A stretch of 64,000 bases of DNA from CAITJF01 sp032654645 (lineage in GTDB: Bacteria; Pseudomonadota; Gammaproteobacteria; Burkholderiales; Gallionellaceae). Position numbers and translations under genes: made by a program. Shown here piece after piece: positions 32,612-40,927 of this stretch (position 1 is the first letter of the stretch; each line of letters starts with the position of its first letter). The notes below the pieces were generated by a model, which did no database searches, was not told where the DNA came from, and saw only the letters and a program-made list of their open reading frames with translations. The stretch spans positions 372,001 to 436,000 of the forward strand of contig JAULAW010000003.1 in the NCBI GenBank assembly GCA_032654645.1, written 5' to 3'.

Positions 32612-32719
32612 CGAAAACTGTGGGACAAGATCAGGCCCAAGCTGACTGACAACGTGGTGGCCTTGAGCGCGAAGGTGGGAGCGCATTTGCAAAAAATGGG
32701 CTTTTATTTAAAAAATTGA
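32612..32719 (+). pseudogene. C-terminal gene fragment cut by the IS4 element
   Basis: Directly after the right end of the element an open frame gives RKLWDKIRPKLTDNVVALSA and continues to a stop at 32717-32719. It reads like the end of a real protein truncated by the insertion. I do not recognise the family. The stretch to fic (32720-32763) is very AT-rich and includes a TATAAT at 32721-32726 that could serve as a promoter. Confidence 0.4.
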
Positions 32720-32763
32720 CTATAATTTAAATAACTAGATTTCTTATTAAAGGCTCGCACACC

Positions 32764-33927
32764 ATGCACAGAGACATCACCGGTCGATACCTCTCCAGCC
32801 CGGCAGGCGGAGAAATGGTGAATGCCTTTGTGCCCAACCCATTGCCGCCCGCCCCTCCGCTGGAAATAAACGAGGTGCGGCAACGCCTGCTCGAACGCGC
32901 CACGCTGGCGGTCGGCCGGCTCGACAGCGTGAGCACGCTGCTTCCCGACCCGCAACTTTTTCTGTACGCCTACGTGCGCCGCGAAGCCGTGTTGTCCTCG
33001 CAGATCGAAGGCACGCAGTCATCGTTGTCCGACCTGTTGCTGTTCGAGCTGGACGAAGTGCCCGGCGTGCCGTTCGATGACGTGGTGGAAGTCTCCAACT
33101 ACATCGCCGCGCTGGAGCACGGCATGGCACGCCTGCGGGCAGACTTCCCGCTGTGCAACCGGCTGTTGCGCGAAATGCATATCCACCTGATGGCGCGCGG
33201 TCGCGGCAGCGACAAAGCACCGGGCGAATTCCGCCGCAGCCAGAACTGGATCGGCGGCACCCGCCCCGGCAACGCCCGCTTCGTGCCGCCCCCGCCGCTC
33301 GAAGTCGAGGCCTGTATGGCCGCGCTGGAACAATTCATCCACCAGCCCGCCGAGGCAACCCCTGTGCTGATCAAAGCCGCGCTGGCGCACGTGCAATTCG
33401 AAACCATCCACCCCTTTCTCGACGGCAACGGCAGGCTGGGACGCCTGCTGATCGCGCTGCTGCTACATCAGGGCGGCCTGCTCGCGCAGCCGCTGCTCTA
33501 CCTCAGCCTGTATTTCAAACAGCATCGCCCCGTGTATTACGAACTGCTCGACCGTGTGCGCACCGAGGGCGACTGGGAAGCATGGGTGGATTTTTTCCTC
33601 GAAGGCGTCGAGCAAACCGCGCAAGGCGCGGTGCAAACCGCGCAGCGGCTGGTCGCCTTGTTCCAGCAGGATAGCGAACGCATCCAGGCCACCGGGCGCG
33701 GCGCGGCCAACGCGCAGCGGGTACTCCACGCCTTGCGCAGCCACCCCGTCGCCACGCTCAAACTGCTGCGCACGGAAACCGGCATGAGCTTCCCCACCGC
33801 CGGCAAAGTTATGCAAACCCTCAGCGGACTCGGCATCGCGCGCGAACTCACCGGCCAGCGCCGCAACCGCGTGTTTGTGTACGACGGCTATTTGGATATT
33901 TTGAATGAAGGCGGCGAGGCGCTATGA
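32764..33927 (+). CDS. Fic family protein (AMPylase-type) in the restriction operon
   Basis: 387 residues. An N-terminal Fic_N region with SSQIEGTQSSL, where S-x3-E-G is the inhibitory helix motif of class II Fic proteins, then the catalytic Fic motif HPFLDGNGRLGR around residues 215-226, and a C-terminal winged helix (VATLKLLRTETGMSFPTAGK). Fic enzymes transfer AMP to a hydroxyl side chain of a target protein. The stop overlaps the hsdS start by ATGA, so it belongs to the restriction operon. The target is unknown. Confidence 0.92.
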   Translation: MHRDITGRYLSSPAGGEMVNAFVPNPLPPAPPLEINEVRQRLLERATLAVGRLDSVSTLLPDPQLFLYAYVRREAVLSSQIEGTQSSLSDLLLFELDEVPGVPFDDVVEVSNYIAALEHGMARLRADFPLCNRLLREMHIHLMARGRGSDKAPGEFRRSQNWIGGTRPGNARFVPPPPLEVEACMAALEQFIHQPAEATPVLIKAALAHVQFETIHPFLDGNGRLGRLLIALLLHQGGLLAQPLLYLSLYFKQHRPVYYELLDRVRTEGDWEAWVDFFLEGVEQTAQGAVQTAQRLVALFQQDSERIQATGRGAANAQRVLHALRSHPVATLKLLRTETGMSFPTAGKVMQTLSGLGIARELTGQRRNRVFVYDGYLDILNEGGEAL

Positions 33928-35243
33928 GTGCTACAGGCGTGAATGAACCGCTGGCAGCGCGCGAGGCTCCGGCCAGCTATGTGCTGAATGTGCAGCGCAT
34001 CAGACCGGGCTATAAGCAGACCGAGGTGGGGGTGATACCGGAGGATTGGGAAGTTCGGAAACTTGGTGAGGGTATCAAGCTAACATCTGGACATCACGTA
34101 CTCGCGCAACATTGTAATACCGATGGTGATGGTGTCGCTTACATCACAGGACCAGCCGATTTTTCTAATGGAGTGATCCAGCACACCAAATACACAACTC
34201 GACCCGGAACGATATGCGGTACAAACGACATATTGGTAACGGTGAAAGGATCAGGCGCTGGGACGTTAGTACTTTCCGACGCAGCATACTGCATCAGCAG
34301 GCAATTGATGGCTATGCGAGTTAATAGCTGGAGCACGCCATTTATCTACTTTTCTCTACTGCAAGATTCCGCGCTGTTTGGTGCGGCGGCAACAGGATTA
34401 ATCCCGGGCCTTTCGCGAAGTGACATTCTCAACAAGTCGATCCTAGTTCCACCCACCAAAGCCGAACAAGAAGCCATCGCCGAGGCGTTGAGCGATGCGG
34501 ATGCGCTGATCGAAGCGCTGGAGCAACTCATCGCCAAGAAGCGCCACCTCAAGCAAGGCGCGATGCAGGAATTGCTCACCGGCAAAAAGCGCCTGCCGGG
34601 GTTCAGTGGGGAGTGGGAGGTGAAGCGGTTGGGGGAGATTTGCTACATGAAGAGTGGAGAGGGAATTACAAGTGCACAGATTGATGAGCACTCTCCATTC
34701 CCTTGCTATGGGGGCAATGGGCTTCGTGGTTTTACAAATCGCTATACGCATGATGGAAACTATGCGCTGATCGGCAGACAAGGAGCATTGTGTGGGAATG
34801 TAGTCGCTGTTACCGGAAAATTCTTTGCCTCCGAACATGCGATTGTTGTTACCCCACTAAATGAGATAGATATTCATTGGTTGGCGTGTGTTCTGATTCG
34901 GATGAATCTGAATCAATACTCGGAGTCATCTGCGCAGCCGGGACTTTCGGTCTCAAAATTACTGGCGCTCGATGGCATTGTGCCACCGACGAAGGAAGAG
35001 CAAACCGCCATCGCCACCCTCCTCTCCGACATGGACACCGAGATCGCCGCGCTCGAAACCCGGCTTGCCAAGACCCGCGAACTCAAGCAAGGCATGATGC
35101 AGGAATTGCTCACCGGGAAAATACGGCTGGGAACGCGGGCTTCCAGCCCGCATGCGGGCGAGACGCCCGCGCTCCCATGGACACCGAGATCGCCGCGCTC
35201 GAAACCTGGCTCGCCAAGACCCGCGAACTCAAGCAAGGCATGA
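33924..35243 (+). CDS. hsdS: Type I restriction specificity subunit HsdS, altered C-terminus
   Basis: 439 residues. Two target recognition domains (about 35-190 and 225-370) alternate with conserved helices. The first helix has EQEAIAEALSDADALIEALEQL and KRHLKQGAMQELLTGKKRLP. The second begins EQTAIATLLSDMDTEIAALE and ends KTRELKQGMMQELLTGKIRL. After that the frame enters a REP-like palindrome (GTRASSPHAGETPALP), then a second copy of the tail in the wrong frame (PRSPRSKPGSPRPANSSKA), and stops. The proper end, GKIRLV, exists only in the third copy at 35427. HsdS chooses the DNA sequence recognised by HsdM2S and HsdR2M2S. Both recognition domains are intact, so it may still work. Confidence 0.92.
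   Translation: MSATGVNEPLAAREAPASYVLNVQRIRPGYKQTEVGVIPEDWEVRKLGEGIKLTSGHHVLAQHCNTDGDGVAYITGPADFSNGVIQHTKYTTRPGTICGTNDILVTVKGSGAGTLVLSDAAYCISRQLMAMRVNSWSTPFIYFSLLQDSALFGAAATGLIPGLSRSDILNKSILVPPTKAEQEAIAEALSDADALIEALEQLIAKKRHLKQGAMQELLTGKKRLPGFSGEWEVKRLGEICYMKSGEGITSAQIDEHSPFPCYGGNGLRGFTNRYTHDGNYALIGRQGALCGNVVAVTGKFFASEHAIVVTPLNEIDIHWLACVLIRMNLNQYSESSAQPGLSVSKLLALDGIVPPTKEEQTAIATLLSDMDTEIAALETRLAKTRELKQGMMQELLTGKIRLGTRASSPHAGETPALPWTPRSPRSKPGSPRPANSSKA
35129..35176. repeat. REP-like palindrome in hsdS, first copy
   Basis: GGGAACGCGGGCTTCCAGCC to GCGCTCCC. It is the same family as in hsdM, but with CGGGCGAGACGCCCGC as the second hairpin. Confidence 0.9.
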
Positions 35244-35274
35244 TGCAGGAATTGCTGACCGGGAAGATACGGCT

Positions 35275-35322
35275 GGGAACGCGGGCTTCCAGCCCGCATG
35301 CGGGCGAGACGCCCGCGCTCCC
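35275..35322. repeat. REP-like palindrome in hsdS, second copy
   Basis: Identical to 35129-35176, copied as part of the 146-bp tandem unit. Confidence 0.9.
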
Positions 35323-35452
35323 ATGGACACCGAGATCGCCGCGCTCGAAACCTGGCTCGCCAAGACCCGCGAACTCAAGCAAGGCATGATGCAGGAATTG
35401 CTGACCGGGAAGATACGGCTGGTTTGAGTCTGTTGGGAGGCTTCAAGAGTTC

Positions 35453-35539
35453 GTCACTCCGGCGTAGGCCGGAGTCCAGTGGCGCGCAAGCGCGCCGGTT
35501 TTGCTTTCTGCTGGATTCCGGGTCAAGCCCGGAATGACG
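35453..35539. repeat. Intergenic dispersed palindromic repeat
   Basis: Starts CGTCACTCCGGCGTAGGCCG and ends TCCGGGTCAAGCCCGGAATG, i.e. two hairpins as inverted outer arms around GGCGCGCAAGCGCGCC. This is a common proteobacterial repeat type. It may end hsdS transcription. Confidence 0.75.
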
Positions 35540-35566
35540 TGGCATCTAAAAATAGCGTTCAAGTTC

Positions 35567-35623
35567 TGCTTTACGTTTAGCGCATCCGTGCTTTACAATT
35601 AGTGCAATCTTGCTTTACGTTTA
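35567..35623 (+). promoter_or_regulatory. Three direct repeats with 22-bp period before the HTH-ATPase gene
   Basis: TGCTTTACGTTTA (35567), TGCTTTACAATTA (35589) and TGCTTTACGTTTA (35611) repeat at exactly 22 bp, two helix turns, so all three face the same side of the DNA. The last ends 19 bases before the start codon of the gene at 35643, whose product has an N-terminal helix-turn-helix. An autoregulatory operator array is the simple reading. Confidence 0.65.
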
Positions 35624-35642
35624 TTGTCCCTGAACACTGTAT

Positions 35643-36671
35643 ATGACCGCCGATCTGCGCCGCACCCTGCTCGATGCCATTGCCCATGACGGGGGCAATG
35701 TCGCCGCGCGGCTGGCGCAGCAGCATGGCGTGTCGCGCCAGTCCGCCAGCGCCTGGCTGGCGAAGCTGAAGCGGGAAGGGGTCATCACTTCTTCCGGCGT
35801 GGGGCGCGGGGTGCGCTACCAGTTGGCGGTGCTGGCCGACGTGCGGGAGGTTTACCCGCGCGCCGGCCTGAATGAAGACCGGGTATGGCGCGCGCAAATC
35901 GCGCCGCATGTGGCGGACTTGCCGCCCAATGTGCGAGACATCTGGCACTATGCCGTGACGGAGATGGTGAATAATGCGATAGACCATTCCGGCTCGAAGA
36001 AGGTGATGGTGGGGCTGGTGCGCGACGAGCTGAATACTTCGGTGTATGTCGCCGACGAGGGCGAAGGTATCTTTCTCAAGATTCAGCGCGCGATGAATCT
36101 GTACGATCCGCGCGAGGCGATCCTGGAGCTGGCCAAGGGCAAGCTGACCACCGATCCGGTGAACCACACGGGCGAGGGGATTTTCTTTTCGTCGAAGGTG
36201 ACGGATGCTTTCGACATCCGTTCCGGCAAGCTGCATTTCGTGCATGACGACTGGGGCACGGATGTGTTGCTGGAACGTTCCGCCGAAGCGCCCGGCACGG
36301 TGGTGTTGATGCGCCTGGCCAACGACAGCCAGCGCATCCTGAAAGAGGTGTTCGACCAGTTTGCCGCGCCGGAGGAATACACCTTCTCCAGGACTATCGT
36401 GCCGGTAAAGCTGGCGCAGCATGAAGGGGAGAAACTGGTTTCGCGCTCGCAGGCCAAGCGCCTGACCCTGCGTTTCGAGCGGTTCCAGACAGTTGTTCTC
36501 GACTTTGCCGGAGTGGAAGAGATCGGGCAGGCGTTTGCCGATGAGGTGTTTCGCGTATTCCAGCAGGCGCATCCGGGGACGAAGCTGTTGCCGATCAACC
36601 TGACAGTGGAGGTCGGGAACATGGTGAAGCGGGCGACGGGCATAGTTGCAATAGCTAAGGGGGCAGGATGA
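35643..36671 (+). CDS. HTH - GHKL ATPase - STAS-like (DUF4325) protein
   Basis: 342 residues. Residues 1-60 form a winged helix with HGVSRQSASAWLAKLKREGV. Residues about 95-215 are a histidine-kinase-type ATPase: TEMVNNAIDHSG (N box), VADEGEGIF (G1 box) and NHTGEGIFFSS (G2-like). Residues about 250-335 match the DUF4325 STAS-like fold (FAGVEEIGQAFADEVFRVF). There is no phosphoacceptor His domain. Having a GHKL ATPase and a STAS-like domain in one chain recalls anti-sigma and anti-anti-sigma pairs, so a DNA-binding switch protein is likely. The start follows three operator-like repeats, and the stop overlaps hsdR by ATGA. Confidence 0.85.
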   Translation: MTADLRRTLLDAIAHDGGNVAARLAQQHGVSRQSASAWLAKLKREGVITSSGVGRGVRYQLAVLADVREVYPRAGLNEDRVWRAQIAPHVADLPPNVRDIWHYAVTEMVNNAIDHSGSKKVMVGLVRDELNTSVYVADEGEGIFLKIQRAMNLYDPREAILELAKGKLTTDPVNHTGEGIFFSSKVTDAFDIRSGKLHFVHDDWGTDVLLERSAEAPGTVVLMRLANDSQRILKEVFDQFAAPEEYTFSRTIVPVKLAQHEGEKLVSRSQAKRLTLRFERFQTVVLDFAGVEEIGQAFADEVFRVFQQAHPGTKLLPINLTVEVGNMVKRATGIVAIAKGAG

Positions 36672-39600
36672 GTGTGATCGGACAAGCAGAACGTGCAACA
36701 CAGAACCGCGTGATTGCATTATTTCGCGATGAGTTGAAGTATGACTATCTCGGCGACTGGACTGGGCGCCAAGGCTTCGATGGTAAAGGCAATAGCAACA
36801 TTGAAGAAGGCTTGCTCACGGCTTATCTGACCAAGAGCGGCTACAGCGCGGCGCAGATCGGCCGCGCGCTCGACCGTTTGCATACCGAAGCCAACAACCC
36901 CAACCGCAGTCTCTACGACAACAACAAGGCGGTGTACAGCCTGCTGCGCTATGGCGTGCCGGTGCAGGCGGCAGCGGGCGAGAACACCGTGACGATCAAG
37001 CTCATCAACTGGGACGACGCGGCACAAAACGACTTCGCCATCGCCGAGGAAGTGACGCTGCATGGCAACCGCGAACGGCGGCCCGACCTGGTGCTGTACG
37101 TGAACGGCATCGCGGTGGGGGTGATCGAGCTGAAGAACAGCCGCGTCTCCATCGGCGACGGCATCCGGCAATTGATCTCGAACCAGCAAGCGGAATTCAA
37201 CGAGTGGTTTTTCAGCACGGTGCAGATCGTGTTCGCGGGCAACGACTCCCAGGGCTTGCAATACGGCACGATCCAGACCGAGGCGAAATACTTCCTGAAA
37301 TGGAAAGAGGGCGAGGCGGACAACAGCCGCTTCAAGCTGGATAAATATTTGCTCAAGATGTGCGGCAAGCGGCGGCTGATCGAACTGATGCACGACTTCG
37401 TGCTGTTCGACGGCGGCGTGAAGAAGCTGCCGCGCGTGCACCAGTATTTCGGTGTCAAAGCGGCACAGGCGCATGTGCATAGGCGCGAGGGCGGCATCAT
37501 CTGGCACACGCAGGGCAGCGGCAAGAGCATCGTGATGGTGCTGCTGGCGAAGTGGATTCTGGAGAACAAGCCGGATGCCCGCGTGGTGATCGTCACCGAC
37601 CGCGACGAGCTGGATAAACAGATTGCGGACGTGTTCACCGATGCCGGACATCCGATGACTCGCGCCAGCAGCGGGCGCGACCTGATGTCCAAGCTCGGCC
37701 AAGCCACGCCGCGCTTGCTGTGTTCGCTGGTGCATAAGTTCGGCAAGAAGGGCGTGGAGGATTTCGAGCAGTTCATCGAAGAACTGAAAGCCCAACCCAG
37801 TCAGACGGTGGGCGAAATTTTTGTGTTCGTGGACGAATGCCACCGCACGCAGAGCGGCAAGCTGCACCGCACCATGAAGGCGCTGATGCCGAATGCGGTG
37901 TTCATCGGCTTTACCGGCACGCAGCTGTTGAAGCAGGACAAGCAGACCAGCCTCGAAGTGTTCGGCGGCTACATCCACACCTACAAGTTCAGCGAGGCGG
38001 TTGAGGACGAGGTGGTGCTCGACCTGGTGTACGAGGCGCGCGACATCGACCAGAGTTTGGGTTCTGAAGGCAAGATTGACGCTTGGTTCGAAGCGAAGAC
38101 CAAGGCGCTGAACGACTGGCAGAAGGCCGCGCTGCGCGAGCAGTGGGGCACGATGCAGAAGGTGCTGAGTTCAAGATCGCGCATGGAGCGGGTGGTGGAA
38201 GACATCATTTTCGACTTCAGCGTGAAGCCACGGCTGAACAACGAACGCGGCAACGCCATCCTGATTGCATCCAGCATCTACGAGGCGTGCAAGTATTTCG
38301 AGTTATTCCAGAAGACGGTGTTCAAGGGCAAGTGCGCGGTGGTCACTTCGTACAACCCACAGACAAGAGATGCCACGCTGGAAGATACCGGCGCGAATAC
38401 CGAGACGGACAAGCTCTATATCTACAATACCTACACCGCGTTGCTGGGAACGCGGCCATCCTGGCCGCAAGATTGCGGGCTGGAAGCCCGCGCTCCCGGC
38501 AACACCGAGGCATACGAGGACTATGCCAAGAAGCTGTTCAAGGAGCAACCCGCCAACATGAAGTTGCTGGTGGTCGTGGATAAGCTGCTCACCGGCTTCG
38601 ATGCGCCGAGCTGCACTTATCTCTACATCGACAAGACTATGCAGGATCACGGCCTGTTCCAGGCGATCTGCCGCACCAACCGGCTGGACGGCGACGACAA
38701 GGATTTTGGCTACATCGTGGACTACAAGGATTTGTTCAAGAATCTGGTCAACGAGAAAGGCACCGGCGCGCTGCAAGTTTATACCTCCGAACTGGATCAC
38801 AGTTCGGGCGGAGCCGATCCCGAGATTCTGCTGCAAGAGCGTCTGAGCAAAGGCCGCGAGCGGCTGGATAACGCGCTGAACACCGTCGAGATGCTATGCG
38901 AGCCGGTAAAACCACCGCAAGGTGAACTGGAGCACATCCATTATTTCTGCGGCAACACCGAGATAGCGGAAGATTTGCAGGCGCACGAACCCCAGCGTGT
39001 TGCACTGTACAAGGCGACAGTCGCATTGGTGCGCGCCTACGCCAACATTGCTGACGAGCTGGGGAGAGCGGGTTACATCGCTGCCGAGATTCAGCGCATC
39101 GAACAGGCGCTGGATCGCTACCTCAAACTGCGCGAGATCATCCGCAACGCCAGCGGCGAAAGCCTCGACCTGAAAGCCTACGAGGCGGACATGAGGCACC
39201 TCATCGACACTTACATCGAAGCTGATGAACCGAGGAAAATTTCGCCGTTCGACGACATGCCGCTGCTTGAGCTGATTGTGAAAACCGGCATCGCGCATGC
39301 GATCAACAGCCGGCTTGGCGGGCTGAAGGGCAACAGGGAGGCGATTGCCGAAAGCATCGAGAACAACGTCCGCAGCAAGATTATCAAGGAGCACCTGAGC
39401 GACCCGGCTTTTTACGACAAGATGTCGGCGCTGTTGGACGAGATCATCGCCGCACGCAAAGCGAAGGCGATCGAGTATGAAAAATATCTGAAGCGGATTG
39501 CCGAGCTGGTGAAAAAGGTGGAGGTCGGTCATGCCGACGATACGCCGGTGCAATTGAATACGCCGGGGCGGCGTGCGCTGTATAACTTGCTGAGTCACGG

Positions 39601-39823
39601 AGGAAGGAGCGACAGCTTGCCCGGCGGACTTCATGCTGCAAGCGAGGGTGTGCTTGATCTGGCGCTCAGAATAGATGGCGTTGTCAAACATACACGCCCC
39701 GATGGATGGCGCGGTGTGCAGGCCAAGGAAAACGTCATCAAGGCTGCACTGTACGGGATATTGCAGAATATTGAGGAAGTCGAGCGCGTCTTCCTTGTCA
39801 TCAAGCAACAGCGGGAATACTAA
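36668..39823 (+). CDS. hsdR: Type I restriction enzyme R subunit HsdR
   Basis: 1051 residues. PD-(D/E)XK nuclease at about 120-160 (RRPDLVLYVNG with Asp, VIELKNS with E-x-K), then a superfamily 2 translocase with Walker A TQGSGKSIVM (about 280), VDECHRTQ (DEAD-box, about 388), FIGFTGTQLL (motif III), LVVVDKLLTGFDAPSC (motif V) and QAICRTNRLD (motif VI). The C-terminal helical part binds HsdM. It cuts unmodified DNA after ATP-driven translocation. A palindrome of the hsdM/hsdS family adds GTRPSWPQDCGLEARAPG between two translocase motifs (594-611) without breaking the frame. Overlaps the regulator upstream by ATGA and the protease downstream by one base. Confidence 0.95.
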   Translation: MSVIGQAERATQNRVIALFRDELKYDYLGDWTGRQGFDGKGNSNIEEGLLTAYLTKSGYSAAQIGRALDRLHTEANNPNRSLYDNNKAVYSLLRYGVPVQAAAGENTVTIKLINWDDAAQNDFAIAEEVTLHGNRERRPDLVLYVNGIAVGVIELKNSRVSIGDGIRQLISNQQAEFNEWFFSTVQIVFAGNDSQGLQYGTIQTEAKYFLKWKEGEADNSRFKLDKYLLKMCGKRRLIELMHDFVLFDGGVKKLPRVHQYFGVKAAQAHVHRREGGIIWHTQGSGKSIVMVLLAKWILENKPDARVVIVTDRDELDKQIADVFTDAGHPMTRASSGRDLMSKLGQATPRLLCSLVHKFGKKGVEDFEQFIEELKAQPSQTVGEIFVFVDECHRTQSGKLHRTMKALMPNAVFIGFTGTQLLKQDKQTSLEVFGGYIHTYKFSEAVEDEVVLDLVYEARDIDQSLGSEGKIDAWFEAKTKALNDWQKAALREQWGTMQKVLSSRSRMERVVEDIIFDFSVKPRLNNERGNAILIASSIYEACKYFELFQKTVFKGKCAVVTSYNPQTRDATLEDTGANTETDKLYIYNTYTALLGTRPSWPQDCGLEARAPGNTEAYEDYAKKLFKEQPANMKLLVVVDKLLTGFDAPSCTYLYIDKTMQDHGLFQAICRTNRLDGDDKDFGYIVDYKDLFKNLVNEKGTGALQVYTSELDHSSGGADPEILLQERLSKGRERLDNALNTVEMLCEPVKPPQGELEHIHYFCGNTEIAEDLQAHEPQRVALYKATVALVRAYANIADELGRAGYIAAEIQRIEQALDRYLKLREIIRNASGESLDLKAYEADMRHLIDTYIEADEPRKISPFDDMPLLELIVKTGIAHAINSRLGGLKGNREAIAESIENNVRSKIIKEHLSDPAFYDKMSALLDEIIAARKAKAIEYEKYLKRIAELVKKVEVGHADDTPVQLNTPGRRALYNLLSHGGRSDSLPGGLHAASEGVLDLALRIDGVVKHTRPDGWRGVQAKENVIKAALYGILQNIEEVERVFLVIKQQREY
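38446..38497. repeat. REP-like palindrome in hsdR
   Basis: GGGAACGCGGCCATCCTGGC to GCGCTCCC, 52 bases, with hairpins GCGGCCATCCTGGCCGC and GCGGGCTGGAAGCCCGC. It has the same two hairpins as the left copy in the hsdM RAYT unit. Confidence 0.9.
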
Positions 39824-40539
39824 TGACCACGCAGATCAATCTGGGCGAGATCGCGGTGGATGTGGTGCAGAAAGACATCAAGAACATTCACCTGAGTGTT
39901 TATCCACCGGCTGGCCGTGTGCGTATCTCCGCACCGTTGCGTATGGACATCGACACCATCCGCGTGTTTGCCGTCACCAAGCTCGGTTGGATCAAGCGCC
40001 AGCAACATAAGCTGCGCGAACAGGAACGTGAAACGCCGCGCGAGTATCTCGAACGCGAAAGTCATTACGTCTGGGGGAAGCGCTACTTGCTCAAAATAGA
40101 AGAGCAAGACGCTGCGCCGGAAGTAGAGTTAAAGCACAGCAAGATGATCCTGCGGATTCGCCCAGCTACCAGTGCCGGAAGGAAGCAGGAGGTTCTCGAA
40201 GCCTGGTATCGCGATAAGCTCAAAGAAGCCATTCCGCTGTTGATCGCAAAATGGGAGCCGCTCATGGGCGTGAAGATAGAGCGGTTTTTTGTGCAAAGGA
40301 TGAAAACGAAATGGGGGAGCTGCAACCCCGACGCCAAGAGCATCCGGCTCAATACCGATCTGGCCAAGAAACCCACGGAGTGTCTCGAATACATTGTCGT
40401 GCACGAGATGGTTCACATGCTTGAGCCAACCCACAATGATCGTTTTATAATCTCGATGGATCAGTTCATGCCGAAATGGCGTTTCTATAAGGAACAGTTG
40501 AACAGGCTGCCTGTCAGGCACGAGGACTGGGGCTATTGA
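39823..40539 (+). CDS. YgjP-like metallopeptidase domain protein
   Basis: 238 residues. MKTKWGSCNP followed by EYIVVHEMVHMLEPTHNDRF gives the HExxH zinc motif with a third His, as in the YgjP/DUF45 family. An N-terminal beta-rich region (KNIHLSVYPPAGRVRISAP) is also typical. The start codon overlaps the stop of hsdR (TAATG), so this protease is the last gene of the restriction operon; such genes often follow hsdR. Its role may be turnover of HsdR (restriction alleviation) but that is inference. Confidence 0.92.
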   Translation: MTTQINLGEIAVDVVQKDIKNIHLSVYPPAGRVRISAPLRMDIDTIRVFAVTKLGWIKRQQHKLREQERETPREYLERESHYVWGKRYLLKIEEQDAAPEVELKHSKMILRIRPATSAGRKQEVLEAWYRDKLKEAIPLLIAKWEPLMGVKIERFFVQRMKTKWGSCNPDAKSIRLNTDLAKKPTECLEYIVVHEMVHMLEPTHNDRFIISMDQFMPKWRFYKEQLNRLPVRHEDWGY

Positions 40540-40612
40540 TCGCACGTTCCGGCAGGCAGTATTGGGTGGCTTCCCGCCCATCGACACTGGAGAAAAAATA
40601 ACGGGAATCACC

Positions 40613-40873
40613 ATGAAGAAACTGAAAAACGAAGCGGCATTGTTCAAGGAAGCTTTACTCGCAGGCGTGAAGTATGCGGAGGGGCGGGGCGTGGTCGAGT
40701 TTGAAGCAACTGATTCGGCGAGCGAAAAACTGTTATACATCTACCGGCTGCTGGTCCACGATAAGGTCATTCAACCTTTGCCGGAAGATCAGGTCGCAGA
40801 AAAATCCTTGCGGCACAAGCTCGCAATCTGGTATTCGAAGCAATTGCCCAAGGATCATCCGCTGTTAAAATAG
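40613..40873 (+). CDS. Small protein, DUF5062-like
   Basis: 86 residues: MKKLKNEAALFKEALLAGVK, GRGVVEFEATDSASEKLLYI, and the ending SKQLPKDHPLLK. From memory this resembles the DUF5062 family of gammaproteobacteria; the match is not verified. It is a soluble, helical, charged protein. It follows the YgjP-like gene by about 70 bases. ATG 40613 is the natural start; the GTG/TTG-started extension upstream is unlikely. Confidence 0.6.
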   Translation: MKKLKNEAALFKEALLAGVKYAEGRGVVEFEATDSASEKLLYIYRLLVHDKVIQPLPEDQVAEKSLRHKLAIWYSKQLPKDHPLLK

Positions 40874-40927
40874 TGCGATCTACGAGAGTGATGAACAACC
40901 TGTTTTAACGATTAGGTGGATTTGTAC

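Larger units (their letters stand above)
35031..35427 (+). repeat. 146-bp tandem repeat at the end of hsdS (two full units plus a 105-bp third)
   Basis: Units start at 35031, 35177 and 35323, each with ATGGACACCGAGATCGCCGC. Each unit is about 98 bp of the HsdS tail plus a 48-bp palindrome. The third unit lacks the palindrome and ends with the natural stop TGA (35425-35427). 146 is not a multiple of three, so every added unit changes the frame. Confidence 0.9.

Noticed and set aside
35577..36719. Long minus-strand frame (380 codons) opposite the HTH-ATPase gene
   Set aside because: Antisense shadow; the plus strand has clear ATPase motifs and coupling to hsdR.
28679..38497. CRISPR-like interpretation of the repeated palindromes
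   Set aside because: Copies are dispersed or part of a coding tandem duplication, with no regular unique spacers and no cas genes.
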